Below are positions 9,977 to 19,205 of a DNA stretch of 45,124 nt, piece by piece. The notes below the pieces were generated by a model. That model was not told where the DNA came from. It did not search any database and saw only the letters and a list, made by a program, of their open reading frames with translations. Every line of letters begins with the position of its first letter. Position 1 is the stretch's first letter. Source of the stretch: Frankiaceae bacterium (lineage in GTDB: Bacteria > Actinomycetota > Actinomycetes > JAFAQI01); assembly GCA_025929365.1 (NCBI GenBank), contig JAICMG010000006.1, forward strand, positions 1 through 45,124, given 5' to 3'. The translations under genes were made by a program, and so were the position numbers.

Positions 9977-11176
9977 ATGCCCCTTGATCCGTTCGCGGCG
10001 GCACAGCTCGGCCCGCTGACGTTGCGCAACCGCTTCCTCAAAGCGGCGACGTTCGAGGGCATGAGCTACCAGGGCAAGGTCACCGACCAGCTCGTGGACT
10101 TTCACCGTGCGACCGCAGCGGGCGGGGTCGGGATGACGACGGTTGCGTACTGCGCGGTCTCACCTGGCGGGCGCGGCGCGCCGCACGAGCTGGTTCCCCG
10201 TCCCGAGCTGGTGCCCGACCTGCGCCGGCTGGTCGAAGCCGTTCATGCCGAGGGCGCCGCGATCAACGCCCAGATCGGTCATGCCGGGCCGATCGGCAAC
10301 GCCCGGGTCACCGGCTCGAAGGCGCTCGCGGCATCGAGCGGGTTCAGCCCGCTCGGCACGCGCTATCACGCGATGACGGTGACCGACATCGAGCGGACGA
10401 TCTCCGACTTCGCGAACGCGGCCTCGCTGCTGGCTGAGGCGGGCTTCGATGCGGTCGAGATCCACATGGGTCACCACTACCTCATCAACGCGTTCATGAG
10501 TCCGCGGTTCAACAGGCGCACCGATGACTGGGGCGGGGACATCGAGCGGCGAGCGCGGTTCCCACGCGAGATTGCGAAGGCGGTTCGTGCCGCCGTCGGC
10601 AGAGAGGTTGCGGTGCTTGCGAAGTTCGAGATGGAAGACGGGGTTCCGCGCGGTCTCATCGTCGCGGATAGTCTCCCGATCGCGAAGCTGCTCGACGCCG
10701 ACGGGGCATTGGATGCCCTCGAGCTGACTGGCGGCGGATCGCTGGCGAACCCCATGTATCTGTTCCGGGGCGACGTACCGCGCAAGGAGTTCGCGGCGAC
10801 GTTGCCGGCAGCGCTGCGGCCGGCGTTTCGGCTGGTCGGGAAGCGCTTCATGCCTGAGTACCCGTTCGAGGAGGCGTACTTCCTCTCCGAGGCGCGCCAG
10901 TTCCGCGCGGCGTTGTCGATGCCGCTGGTGCTCCTCGGGGGAATCACCCGCATCGAGACCGTGCAGCAGGCGCTCGACGAAGGTTTCGAGTTCGTCGCGA
11001 TGGGCCGCGCGCTCCTTCGAGAGCCCGATCTGGTCAACCGGATGCGTGAGGGCTCTGCGAAGGAGTCGATCTGCATTCACTGCAACAAGTGCATGCCGAC
11101 AATCTATCGAGGCACGCACTGCGTGCTGGTCGAGCCCGGCGAGCGCCCCGGCATGCGCCTGGGTCCTGTCACATAG
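9977..11176 (+). CDS. NADH:flavin oxidoreductase / Old Yellow Enzyme family, with C-terminal Cys cluster
   Basis: LTLRNRFLKAATFEGMSYQGKVTDQLVDFHR, HMGHHYLINAFMSPRFNRRTDDWGG; C-terminal CIHCNKCMPTIYRGTHC. Confidence 0.92.
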   Translation: MPLDPFAAAQLGPLTLRNRFLKAATFEGMSYQGKVTDQLVDFHRATAAGGVGMTTVAYCAVSPGGRGAPHELVPRPELVPDLRRLVEAVHAEGAAINAQIGHAGPIGNARVTGSKALAASSGFSPLGTRYHAMTVTDIERTISDFANAASLLAEAGFDAVEIHMGHHYLINAFMSPRFNRRTDDWGGDIERRARFPREIAKAVRAAVGREVAVLAKFEMEDGVPRGLIVADSLPIAKLLDADGALDALELTGGGSLANPMYLFRGDVPRKEFAATLPAALRPAFRLVGKRFMPEYPFEEAYFLSEARQFRAALSMPLVLLGGITRIETVQQALDEGFEFVAMGRALLREPDLVNRMREGSAKESICIHCNKCMPTIYRGTHCVLVEPGERPGMRLGPVT

Positions 11177-11193
11177 CAGCGAGCTGTCTCGTC
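11167..11193 (+). promoter_or_regulatory. Putative ECF41-type promoter TGTCACA-N16-CGTC
   Basis: TGTCACA (11167-11173), 16-nt spacer, CGTC (11190-11193), 27 nt upstream of the carboxymuconolactone decarboxylase start. Confidence 0.8.
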
Positions 11194-11219
11194 TTCCCGG
11201 TGAGAGGGAAGGTGATGGG

Positions 11220-11780
11220 ATGCAGACCGTTGTTCCCCTGATCGAGAAGCCCCGGGGGCTGCTCCGCCGCTACGCCTGGCGGTACTCGCGGAAGAACCTG
11301 GGGGATGTCGCCGACCCGGTCCGGGCGCTTGCGCACCACAGCGGGGTGCTCATGGCCAACGGCGCGTTGGAGATGGTGGCTGCGAAACAGTGGAAGGCGC
11401 TCGACCACCGCTTGCGCTGGCTGGCGATCCAGGCGACGTCGAGCGGCATTGGCTGCTCATGGTGCACGGACTTCGGGTACTACGAGGGAATGCAGACCGG
11501 CGTCGACCCGCGAAAGGTGCGCGACGTCCCGCGGTGGCGCGACTCCGACGTGTACGACGAGCAGGAACGTCTCGTCCTGGAGTACGCGGAGGCCACGACG
11601 GCGACGCCGGTGGTGATCGACGATGAGCTCGTGAAGCGGTTGCACGCATCCTTCACCGACGAGCAGATCGTCGAGCTCGCGTGCTGGGTCGCGCTCGAGA
11701 ACTACCGATCGCGGATCAACGCGGGCCTGGGGCTGGAGAGCCAGGGCTACTCCAGCAAGTGCGAGCTCGCCCCCGCATGA
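11220..11780 (+). CDS. Carboxymuconolactone decarboxylase (AhpD-like) family protein
   Basis: GCSWCTDFGYYEGMQTG CxxC motif; LEYAEATTATPVVIDDELVKRL; typical ECF41 partner. Confidence 0.9.
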   Translation: MQTVVPLIEKPRGLLRRYAWRYSRKNLGDVADPVRALAHHSGVLMANGALEMVAAKQWKALDHRLRWLAIQATSSGIGCSWCTDFGYYEGMQTGVDPRKVRDVPRWRDSDVYDEQERLVLEYAEATTATPVVIDDELVKRLHASFTDEQIVELACWVALENYRSRINAGLGLESQGYSSKCELAPA

Positions 11781-12676
11781 GCGATCTCGAGGCGTTCGAG
11801 GCGGAGCGGCCGCGGCTCACCGCGATCGCATACCGCATGCTCGGTAGCTCCGCCGACGCCGAGGACGTCGTGCAGGAGGCATACCTGCGCTGGCGTGACC
11901 GTGCAGACCGCGACGTCTCGTCGACCGCGTCGTACCTCACGACCGTCGTCGTGCGGCTGTGCATCGACGAGTTGAGATCCGCGCGCTCGCGGCGCGAGAC
12001 CTACGTCGGTCCGTGGCTTCCGGAGCCGCTTCTTGTCGACGACAACGAGCCGGGAGTTGCGGCGGAGCTGGCCGACTCGCTCTCGCTCGCCTTTCTCGTG
12101 CTGCTCGAGGAGCTCGCTCCGGTCGAGCGCGCTGCGTTTCTGCTGCACGACGTCTTCGACTATGAGTACGGCGAGATCGCCGGGATGCTAGGTCGCGGTG
12201 AGCCTGCCTGCCGTCAGCTGGTGAGCCGGGCCAGGCGGCGGGTTGGCGAGCGCCGGCATCGGTTCGACGCGGATGAACGCGCCGGTCGCGAGCTCGCGAA
12301 GCGGTTCCTTGCGGCATGCGCCGAGGGTGACCTCGACGGCCTGATGTCGCTCGTGTCCGAAGACGTCGTCCTCTGGACGGACGGCGGCGGCAAGGTGAAG
12401 GCGGCGCGGCGGCCGATCCACGGGGCCTCCAAGGTCGCGCGCTTCCTCATCGCCATCGCGAAGGACATTCCACCGGGCGTGGAGTTCCAGGAAGCAGTCA
12501 TCAACGGCGAGCCCGGCTATCTGTTCGTCGAGGACGGTGTTGTCACCACGACGGTCTCCTTCGACATCGCGGACGGGCAGATCGTCGGTGTCACGTCGGT
12601 GCTCAATCCGGACAAGCTCCGCGGCATCTATCTCGACGACCGCGCCGCCGACGGCGGGCGCGCCCCCCGCCGCTGA
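11777..12676 (+). CDS. ECF41-type RNA polymerase sigma factor with fused SnoaL-like domain
   Basis: Sigma2/sigma4 regions plus the ECF41 motifs WLPEP, DGGGK and NPDKL; ATGA overlap with the CMD gene. Confidence 0.95.
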   Translation: MSDLEAFEAERPRLTAIAYRMLGSSADAEDVVQEAYLRWRDRADRDVSSTASYLTTVVVRLCIDELRSARSRRETYVGPWLPEPLLVDDNEPGVAAELADSLSLAFLVLLEELAPVERAAFLLHDVFDYEYGEIAGMLGRGEPACRQLVSRARRRVGERRHRFDADERAGRELAKRFLAACAEGDLDGLMSLVSEDVVLWTDGGGKVKAARRPIHGASKVARFLIAIAKDIPPGVEFQEAVINGEPGYLFVEDGVVTTTVSFDIADGQIVGVTSVLNPDKLRGIYLDDRAADGGRAPRR

Positions 12677-12931
12677 CCACGCCACCGCTGCCAGTCACTG
12701 CGGGCTGTGGCACCAGCGGAAGATCGCCTCGCGGTCCTGGTGTAGGTGCCGAGCCCGTGGGCGGCGGTCGGAACCGGTCATGGCTGGCGAAAAGGGGCGT
12801 TGTTCGGGTGCGGTTTCGACGTGGCGGTTCGGGAGTTCGTCCGCGCCTGGCGCCGTTCGGTTTGAGTTTGAACCGGATTCTGTCGATGCTCGTCCTTAAC
12901 TAGAGGAAGCGCGAAGTTCGGAGGCCTGCTC

Positions 12932-13897
12932 GTGACGGCGTCGCCGATGGCTGCGCCCGGGTCTGCTCACGAGCAGGCTCAGGCGCTGGTTGCCGCTGTC
13001 GAGCGGGTGGTGCTCGGGCGCCGGGCCGCCGTCGAGCTCACGGTCGCTGCGGTGATTGCGGGCGGGCACGTGCTGATCGAGGACGTCCCCGGGTCCGGCA
13101 AGACGACGATGGCGCGGGCGCTTGCGCAAGCACTCGGCGGCACCTTCCGCCGGGTGCAGGCGACCGCAGATTTGATGCCTGCCGACATCACGGGGTCGTC
13201 GGTGTGGGAGCCGTCGCGCAGCGCATTCAGTTTCGTTCCGGGCCCGCTGTTCGCAAACGTCGTGCTGGTCGACGAGCTCAACCGCGCCTCGCCCCGGACC
13301 CAGTCCGCACTGCTCGAGGCGATGGACGAGTCCGCGGTCACCGTCGACGGCGTGCGTCATCTGCTGCCGGATCCGTTCGTCCTGCTTGCGACACAGAACC
13401 CGTATGAGCAGTGGGGCACCTATCCGCTGCCGGAGGGCCAGCTCGACCGCTTCACCGCGCTCGTGCACCCAGGACTCAACGCCGAGGACGTGGAGCGCCA
13501 GATCGTGCGCGAGCAGCTCGTCGCCCCGACCGTCGACCTGCTCCGGCCCGTCATGCAAGCCGGTGAGCTGCCGGCGCTGCGCCGCGTCGTTCGCACGGTG
13601 CACGTCGCGGAGTCAGTCCTCGCCTACGCCGTTGCCGTCGTCGGGGCGACCCGGTCCTATCCCGGGGTCGCGATCGGAGCAAGTACCCGAGCCGCCATCG
13701 CGCTGGTGCGATCCGCGCAGGCGCGGACGGTGTTGCAAGGTCGGCCGCACGTCCTGCCCGACGACATCAAGGCACTCGCGGTGCCGGTCCTCGGTCACCG
13801 GCTCGTTCTCGCCGGAGACGACGGCGGCCACGCTCGCGGGCAACAGGTGATCGCCGACATCGTGTCGAAGGTGCCGGCGCCCCTGTCGGGCGCGTGA
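12932..13897 (+). CDS. MoxR family AAA ATPase
   Basis: LIEDVPGSGKTTMARALA; NVVLVDELNRASPRTQSALLEAMDE; LLATQNPYEQWGTYPLPEGQLDRF. Confidence 0.95.
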   Translation: MTASPMAAPGSAHEQAQALVAAVERVVLGRRAAVELTVAAVIAGGHVLIEDVPGSGKTTMARALAQALGGTFRRVQATADLMPADITGSSVWEPSRSAFSFVPGPLFANVVLVDELNRASPRTQSALLEAMDESAVTVDGVRHLLPDPFVLLATQNPYEQWGTYPLPEGQLDRFTALVHPGLNAEDVERQIVREQLVAPTVDLLRPVMQAGELPALRRVVRTVHVAESVLAYAVAVVGATRSYPGVAIGASTRAAIALVRSAQARTVLQGRPHVLPDDIKALAVPVLGHRLVLAGDDGGHARGQQVIADIVSKVPAPLSGA

Positions 13898-15018
13898 GCC
13901 GGCAGGAGGACGCAGGCGCGGTGCCTGACGCGAAGGGCGCCGGCGGGGTACTGGCATGGATTCGGCTTCGGCCGCGCCCGACGCGGGCGACGTCACTGCT
14001 GCTCACCCTGGCCGCGATCCTCGAGCTGCTCGGTCAGCTCATCCACTCGACGGGCGTCATCGTCGCGGCCGCCTTTGCGGTCGGTGCAGTGATCGGCGAC
14101 GCGTTGCTGACCCCCGGTGCCAAGTACGCGGCGATCGAGCGTCACACGCCGTCTCGTATGGCCGTCGGCGTCGAAGCCAACGTCCAGGTGGCCCTGATCG
14201 GCGCCGGCAAGCGGGTGTTCGGCCGTCGGCCGCTGGTGCTGACGGATCGTGCCCCGGGTCTGGACATCGGTCGCTACGTCGTTCCTTCGATCCGTGACGG
14301 GGAGCAGGCGGTTGCCGAGCGCACGGCCATGCCGCAGTTCCGCGGCTGCTGGCTGGATGGCGGCCGGATCGACATCGAGGCGTATTCGCCGCTCGGCGGA
14401 TGGGTGAGACGCAACCGCGTGCGTCTGGCCGAGTCCGGCTGGGTGCATCCGGCGCCTGCGATCCCCCTCCGGCTGCCCGAGGCCTATGTGGGCGAGATCT
14501 CGGGACGAGCGTCGACGGCGCGCAGCGGCGCGGGGCACGACTTCTATGGAATCCGGGAATGGCGCGTCGGCGACACGACGACGTCGGTGCACTGGCGCGC
14601 GTCGGCGCGGCGCAATCAGCTTGTGGTGATGGAGCGCGAGCGGCCGAGCCATCCCACGATGCTCATCCTCGCCGGCCGCCTCGGGGACGACCAGGCGGCA
14701 GAGGACCTGCTGGCGCGGGTCGCGGCGACTGCGTTGCTGGCGCTCCGCGACGGTCGGAAGGTTGTGCTCGCCGCCGCTGGCGCGGTGTTGTCGGTCACGC
14801 GTCCGATTGACGCGCTCGACTGGTTCGCAGGCCTCGATCCGGCCGGCGATCCGGACGCCGCGACGATGCGAACAGCGCTGCAGACCGTGGGTACCGGCGC
14901 GGCGGTCCTGTGGCTCGGCGCCGACGCCGTTCCGGCCGGAGTCGCCGGCCAGGTTCGTGGTGCGGGAGCCGCTTCGGTGACCACGGCATCCGCGCTGCAG
15001 ACTCGGCCAACCAGATGA
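13894..15018 (+). CDS. DUF58 domain-containing protein
   Basis: YGIREWRVGDTTTSVHWRASARRNQLVVMERERP is the DUF58 signature; GTGA overlap with moxR. Confidence 0.92.
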   Translation: MSRQEDAGAVPDAKGAGGVLAWIRLRPRPTRATSLLLTLAAILELLGQLIHSTGVIVAAAFAVGAVIGDALLTPGAKYAAIERHTPSRMAVGVEANVQVALIGAGKRVFGRRPLVLTDRAPGLDIGRYVVPSIRDGEQAVAERTAMPQFRGCWLDGGRIDIEAYSPLGGWVRRNRVRLAESGWVHPAPAIPLRLPEAYVGEISGRASTARSGAGHDFYGIREWRVGDTTTSVHWRASARRNQLVVMERERPSHPTMLILAGRLGDDQAAEDLLARVAATALLALRDGRKVVLAAAGAVLSVTRPIDALDWFAGLDPAGDPDAATMRTALQTVGTGAAVLWLGADAVPAGVAGQVRGAGAASVTTASALQTRPTR

Positions 15019-17048
15019 CCACCGCCGAGCTGCGGGCACGGGTCTGGTGTGCCGGCGCGTGTGCGCTCGCCCAGATCGCAGCAACTGCCGCCGGGATGGT
15101 GCCGTGGTGGATGCTGCCGTTCACGCTGGCTCTGACGGTCGCCGTCACTCAGCCGACCGGGCCGGTCGACCAGACCAGGGCTCGACTTACCCGCGGCGCC
15201 GGAGTCGCCTCGGTCGCGGCGTTCTCCACGATCATCGCGGTGCGCACGATCTCGCAGGGCGCGAGTGGCGTGGTCAACCCGACGGCCACGCTGCGGTCGC
15301 TGTCCGAGGCGTTGGTCGTGCTGTCGCTGATCATGGCGCCGAGCGCTCGAACACCTCGCGAGCACCGGGTCTGGCTGACCGTCACGACCGGCGTGCTGGT
15401 CGCGGCGGCGGCCGGCGGTCGCTCGGTGAGCAACGGCGTCTTCGCGATCGTCGCCTGGATCGTGATTCTCGTCGCGACCAACCTCGTGCAAGTCACCGAT
15501 GCGTACACCCGCGGCGCCGTACCTGCCGTCGTCATCGGCGTGCCGCCCCGCGGGCGCTTTTCCCTCGTCGGCCGAGCGGACGCGGCGGTTCCCATCATCG
15601 CGGCGCTGGCTGCCGGTGCAATCGTCTTTGTCGCGCTGCCCGCCGGTCTGGGCGGCGGAGATCTTGCCCGTCGGCTCGCGCGCAACGTGCAGCGGGCGAA
15701 CCTCGTGCTTGCCGATCGCACGGACGTGGGGGTCGACACGCGCGGTATCGGTGAACTGAGCCTGCTGGTTCGGGGCCTGCTGCCCAACACGCCCCTGCTC
15801 CGGGTACCGCTCGACTCGCCGCCGCTGTGGCGTGGGACGTTCTACCGTTTCTACACGGGAACCTCCTGGGACAACCCGATCGGGGAGTTTGCTTCGCTCC
15901 GCACGAAGTCCAGCAGCACCGTCAAGCTCCCCTCGATTCCCGACGACCCGCCCGCGCGTGACGGGGTCACCCGCGTGGACCATGTGCAGGTCGAACCGTC
16001 GGCCGACGCTCATCTCATCTGGGCGCCCGGTGTCCCGGTCCGGATCAGCGGTGTGCCCGGTGAAGTCCGAGCGGTGACGCGTGGCGAGGAGAACGTGCGG
16101 GTGTTCGGCGCGTTCGGCCAACCGCTGACGTCGTACGTCGTGAAGTCGATCGCGCCACCCACCGCAGCATCAACCCTCGACGCCGCCCACGGCTCCGATC
16201 CGCCCGCGACGGTCTGGACCGCGCTCCCGAGGTCGCTGCCTTCGGAGGTCTCGCAGCTGGCTCATTCGATTACCGCGGGCGCCACGACTCGCCACGAGAT
16301 GGTCACCGACGTCGAGGCCTACCTTCTCCGCCACGAGGAGTACTCGCTCCAGGCGCCGCTTCCGCCTCGCGGGCACGACGCCGTGGACTTCTTCTTGTTC
16401 CACTCTCACGTCGGCTTCTGCGAGCTGTTCGCATCAGCCGAAGCGGTGATGTTGCGGACGCTCGGGATCCCGACGCGGCTCGTGAGTGGTCTCGCGTACG
16501 GCACCCGATCAGGTGCGACCCGCTTGTACACGGCGGAGAACGCGCACGCGTGGGACGAGGTCTACTACCCGGGGATCGGTTGGTCGCCGAGCGACCCGAC
16601 GGCCGGCGTGACCCTGGTCGAGGGCGCGACCGGACACGCGTCGTTGTTCTCGCGGGTCTTCGACGCGATTGCCCGGGGGATGCCCGGCGGTCGGCTCGCG
16701 GTGGCGGTTCTCGGCGCGTTGTTGCTCGTCGGGATCGGCTGGTTCATCCGCGCTCTCCTGGTCGGGCGTGGCGGGCGGTTCGGCTGGTCGCGTCGCACTA
16801 CCGGACGCCCGCCCGGGCCCGTGTTGACGGCGTTCCTCCGCATGGCGAAGTCCCGTGACGGCCCACCACCTCGCGCCCCGTCCGAGACGCCGCGGCAGTA
16901 CTTGGCAAGGGTCGGCGGCGCACGTCCTGATGTGGGTGCGGCCGTCTTCGCGCTCGAGCAGGAGCTCTATGGCGCGGGACCGCCCAGCGACGATCAGGTC
17001 CGAGTTGCGGTCGAGACCTTCGATGCGCTCGTCACGCCGAGTCGCTAG
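15015..17048 (+). CDS. Transglutaminase-like domain membrane protein
   Basis: Multi-TM N-terminus; GFCELFASAEAVMLRTLGIPTRLVSGLAYG ... NAHAWDEVYYPGIGWSPSDPT (Cys-His-Asp); ATGA overlap. Confidence 0.93.
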   Translation: MTTAELRARVWCAGACALAQIAATAAGMVPWWMLPFTLALTVAVTQPTGPVDQTRARLTRGAGVASVAAFSTIIAVRTISQGASGVVNPTATLRSLSEALVVLSLIMAPSARTPREHRVWLTVTTGVLVAAAAGGRSVSNGVFAIVAWIVILVATNLVQVTDAYTRGAVPAVVIGVPPRGRFSLVGRADAAVPIIAALAAGAIVFVALPAGLGGGDLARRLARNVQRANLVLADRTDVGVDTRGIGELSLLVRGLLPNTPLLRVPLDSPPLWRGTFYRFYTGTSWDNPIGEFASLRTKSSSTVKLPSIPDDPPARDGVTRVDHVQVEPSADAHLIWAPGVPVRISGVPGEVRAVTRGEENVRVFGAFGQPLTSYVVKSIAPPTAASTLDAAHGSDPPATVWTALPRSLPSEVSQLAHSITAGATTRHEMVTDVEAYLLRHEEYSLQAPLPPRGHDAVDFFLFHSHVGFCELFASAEAVMLRTLGIPTRLVSGLAYGTRSGATRLYTAENAHAWDEVYYPGIGWSPSDPTAGVTLVEGATGHASLFSRVFDAIARGMPGGRLAVAVLGALLLVGIGWFIRALLVGRGGRFGWSRRTTGRPPGPVLTAFLRMAKSRDGPPPRAPSETPRQYLARVGGARPDVGAAVFALEQELYGAGPPSDDQVRVAVETFDALVTPSR

Positions 17049-17580
17049 CGAGCGCCGTCCGACCGTGCGCGGCTACCGCCACGTAAGCGAGAACGAACGC
17101 CCCGACGCCTATCTCGGCGAGCGTCACGTTCATCGAGCGAATCTCACGATGGGCTGGTACGCGAATGAGCGGCTCGAGGCAGATGGTGAGCGCCGTGGCA
17201 ACCGCGCCGAGCCGGGCGCGGCGGACTCGCCAAAGCTGTCCGAACCAGCCGAACAGCGGTCCGGTCACGATTCCCCCGACAAGAACGGGCCGCTCGCTGT
17301 AGAGGAAGCCGGACAACGTTCTTGTGGTGAGGTGCGCGTTCTCGATCGGGCTCAGCGTCATCAAGGCGTAGCCGGCCAGAGCAGCCCCCGTGCAGGCGAG
17401 GCCGAGTGTCGCGGCACGGCGCGGGCTGGTTTGAGTCCAGCCGGCGAGGAACGCGATCGCGAGCCAGGGGGCGGACAGCAGGCTGACGTCCGCCATCCAA
17501 GGATGGGCCGAGAAGCTGCCGAGGTACTGGTCCGCGCCGCCGAAGCCCGCAGCGAGGGCAAGCACAATGGCAGGGATCAT
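17032..17580 (-). CDS. Hypothetical membrane protein (DUF6518-like?)
   Basis: Hydrophobic segments; start uncertain (ATG at 17580 proposed). Confidence 0.6.
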   Translation of the reverse strand: MIPAIVLALAAGFGGADQYLGSFSAHPWMADVSLLSAPWLAIAFLAGWTQTSPRRAATLGLACTGAALAGYALMTLSPIENAHLTTRTLSGFLYSERPVLVGGIVTGPLFGWFGQLWRVRRARLGAVATALTICLEPLIRVPAHREIRSMNVTLAEIGVGAFVLAYVAVAAHGRTALASDSA

Positions 17581-17638
17581 GTCCAGAGCGTGACACAGGG
17601 CGAGGTTCCGCAGAACCGCGCGGGCCGAGCCATCGTGG

Positions 17639-18382
17639 CTACAGCAGATGCTTGTGGAAGCGCTCTGGGGCGTCGAGGAACGCCCGCCACGATTGGACCA
17701 GGCTGCTGTCGTCGTACTCAACATCGCCCAGACCCGCGTCCGACAGCTCGAGAAGGCGGGCGCCCGGAAGCGAAGCGAGCAACGGCGAGTGGGTGGCGAG
17801 GACGATCTGACTGCCGGCCGCGCGCATGTCGGCCATGATCGCGAGCAGCGCCAGGCAGCTGTCGAAGGACAGCGCAGATTCGGGCTCGTCCAGCACGTAA
17901 AGACCCGGTTCCGCGGTCATGCCGCGCAAGATCTCCAAGAAGCCTTCGCCGTGGCTCTGGCTGAGAATCGCCCGACCGATTCGCTGCTCCCATCGCCCTC
18001 GGCCGCTGAAGTTGTTCGCCTGTGAGTGCAACCTCTCCGCGCGGAGGAACAGGCCGCCGTTCGGGCCGCCCTTGGTGTATTCGAGGCGAATCGTGCGGTG
18101 CAAGTCGGAGTCCTCCTCGGACGGTTCGCCCAGTGCTCGCTGCATCCAGTCCTGCTTGAACACGGTGATGCGGCGAGCCCACGCTGATGCGACGGCTTCG
18201 ACGAGGGTCGACTTGCCAGAGCCATTGGCACCGATCAGCACGGTGACGCCCGGGTCGAGCGACAGGCCCTCGGCCGCAACCTGCTTGATGACCGGCAACG
18301 TGTACGGCCAGCGATCCAGTTCCGCCGCACCGGAGTCGACGGTGATCCGACGAACTGGCGCGCCGGGCTGCCTGGTTGCCAT
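17639..18382 (-). CDS. AAA family ATPase (SMC/RecF-like predicted ATPase, COG3910 type)
   Basis: VLIGANGSGKSTLVEAVA Walker A; YVLDEPESALSFDSCLALL Walker B; IVLATHSPLLASLPGARLLEL. Confidence 0.88.
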   Translation of the reverse strand: MATRQPGAPVRRITVDSGAAELDRWPYTLPVIKQVAAEGLSLDPGVTVLIGANGSGKSTLVEAVASAWARRITVFKQDWMQRALGEPSEEDSDLHRTIRLEYTKGGPNGGLFLRAERLHSQANNFSGRGRWEQRIGRAILSQSHGEGFLEILRGMTAEPGLYVLDEPESALSFDSCLALLAIMADMRAAGSQIVLATHSPLLASLPGARLLELSDAGLGDVEYDDSSLVQSWRAFLDAPERFHKHLL

Positions 18383-18391
18383 GTCGGTTCG

Positions 18392-19201
18392 CTACTCGAG
18401 CGGAAGGCAGGTGCGGCAGAAGTCTTCGCCGAACGGGGTCAGCTCGATGCTGCGGCGGATGGTGCGCCCGCGGCCGGCATCCTTCATCGCGGCTGCGACG
18501 TCCGGTTGCGCCTCGAGCACCTGGTAGCGCAGCCGGTCGGCGACCGGCTCACGTGAGAACCAGATCAGGCCGAGCCGGTACAGGTTGTTGAGGTACGCCG
18601 GCACGCGATCGGCATGCCGTACGCCGGCCTGCGCGCCGATCATTGTCAAGCCGGGGGCGACCAACGTCGTGGCGACGTTGAGCGGACGGGACGTGCGGAC
18701 GTCGACGGATGGCTGCGCGCCGTCGACCGCGAGCATGCGGAGGATTCGGCCTTCGTCCGGTGCGAGGTCGCCGAGGATGCGGACGTACGCGGGATGCAGC
18801 TCGTCGTCGTATGTCATGTCGCTGGACCGCAGCAGCAGCTCGGCGCCGAGCTCCTTCAGCGGCCGGTCCGCGACGGGAGCGGGTGTCTCGACCGGGAGCA
18901 CCCGATTGATCACGCTGACGCCGGGATACGACGGCTGGTCGCCGATTCCGAGCACCTGCCGCACGCTCGTGCGCAGCTCGGTGCCGAACGTGGACAGCAC
19001 GACGGCGGGGGACTGGCCGGAGACCACCGCGCTGAAGACTCGGTTGCCGGTGTTGAGCGCCACCCCGAGCGACCACTCCGTCGTCCGCCACCACGCGGCA
19101 ACTGCAAAGCGAGCGAGCGATGGCGCCGCCCGCAGGATCGCGTTGACATCCTGCCCGTCGGCGGCGCTGATGATGTCCGGGACGAGCGGCCGATCGGTCA
19201 C
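18392..19201 (-). CDS. Abi-alpha (DUF4393-like) family protein
   Basis: LHPAYVRILGDLAPDEGRILRMLAVDG ... LNNLYRLGLIWFSREP resembles Abi-alpha family proteins; GTG start at 19201. Confidence 0.62.
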   Translation of the reverse strand: MTDRPLVPDIISAADGQDVNAILRAAPSLARFAVAAWWRTTEWSLGVALNTGNRVFSAVVSGQSPAVVLSTFGTELRTSVRQVLGIGDQPSYPGVSVINRVLPVETPAPVADRPLKELGAELLLRSSDMTYDDELHPAYVRILGDLAPDEGRILRMLAVDGAQPSVDVRTSRPLNVATTLVAPGLTMIGAQAGVRHADRVPAYLNNLYRLGLIWFSREPVADRLRYQVLEAQPDVAAAMKDAGRGRTIRRSIELTPFGEDFCRTCLPLE

Positions 19202-19205
19202 GTCC

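Noticed and set aside
12858-12875. CGGTT-N8-AACCG repeat with TTTGAGTTTGAA upstream of moxR
   Set aside because: Arms of only 5 bp; not distinguishable from chance without conservation data
14616-16121. 501-aa minus-strand ORF opposite the DUF58/transglutaminase genes
   Set aside because: Antisense shadow ORF rich in R/D/G/H; the coding strand has convincing domain motifs
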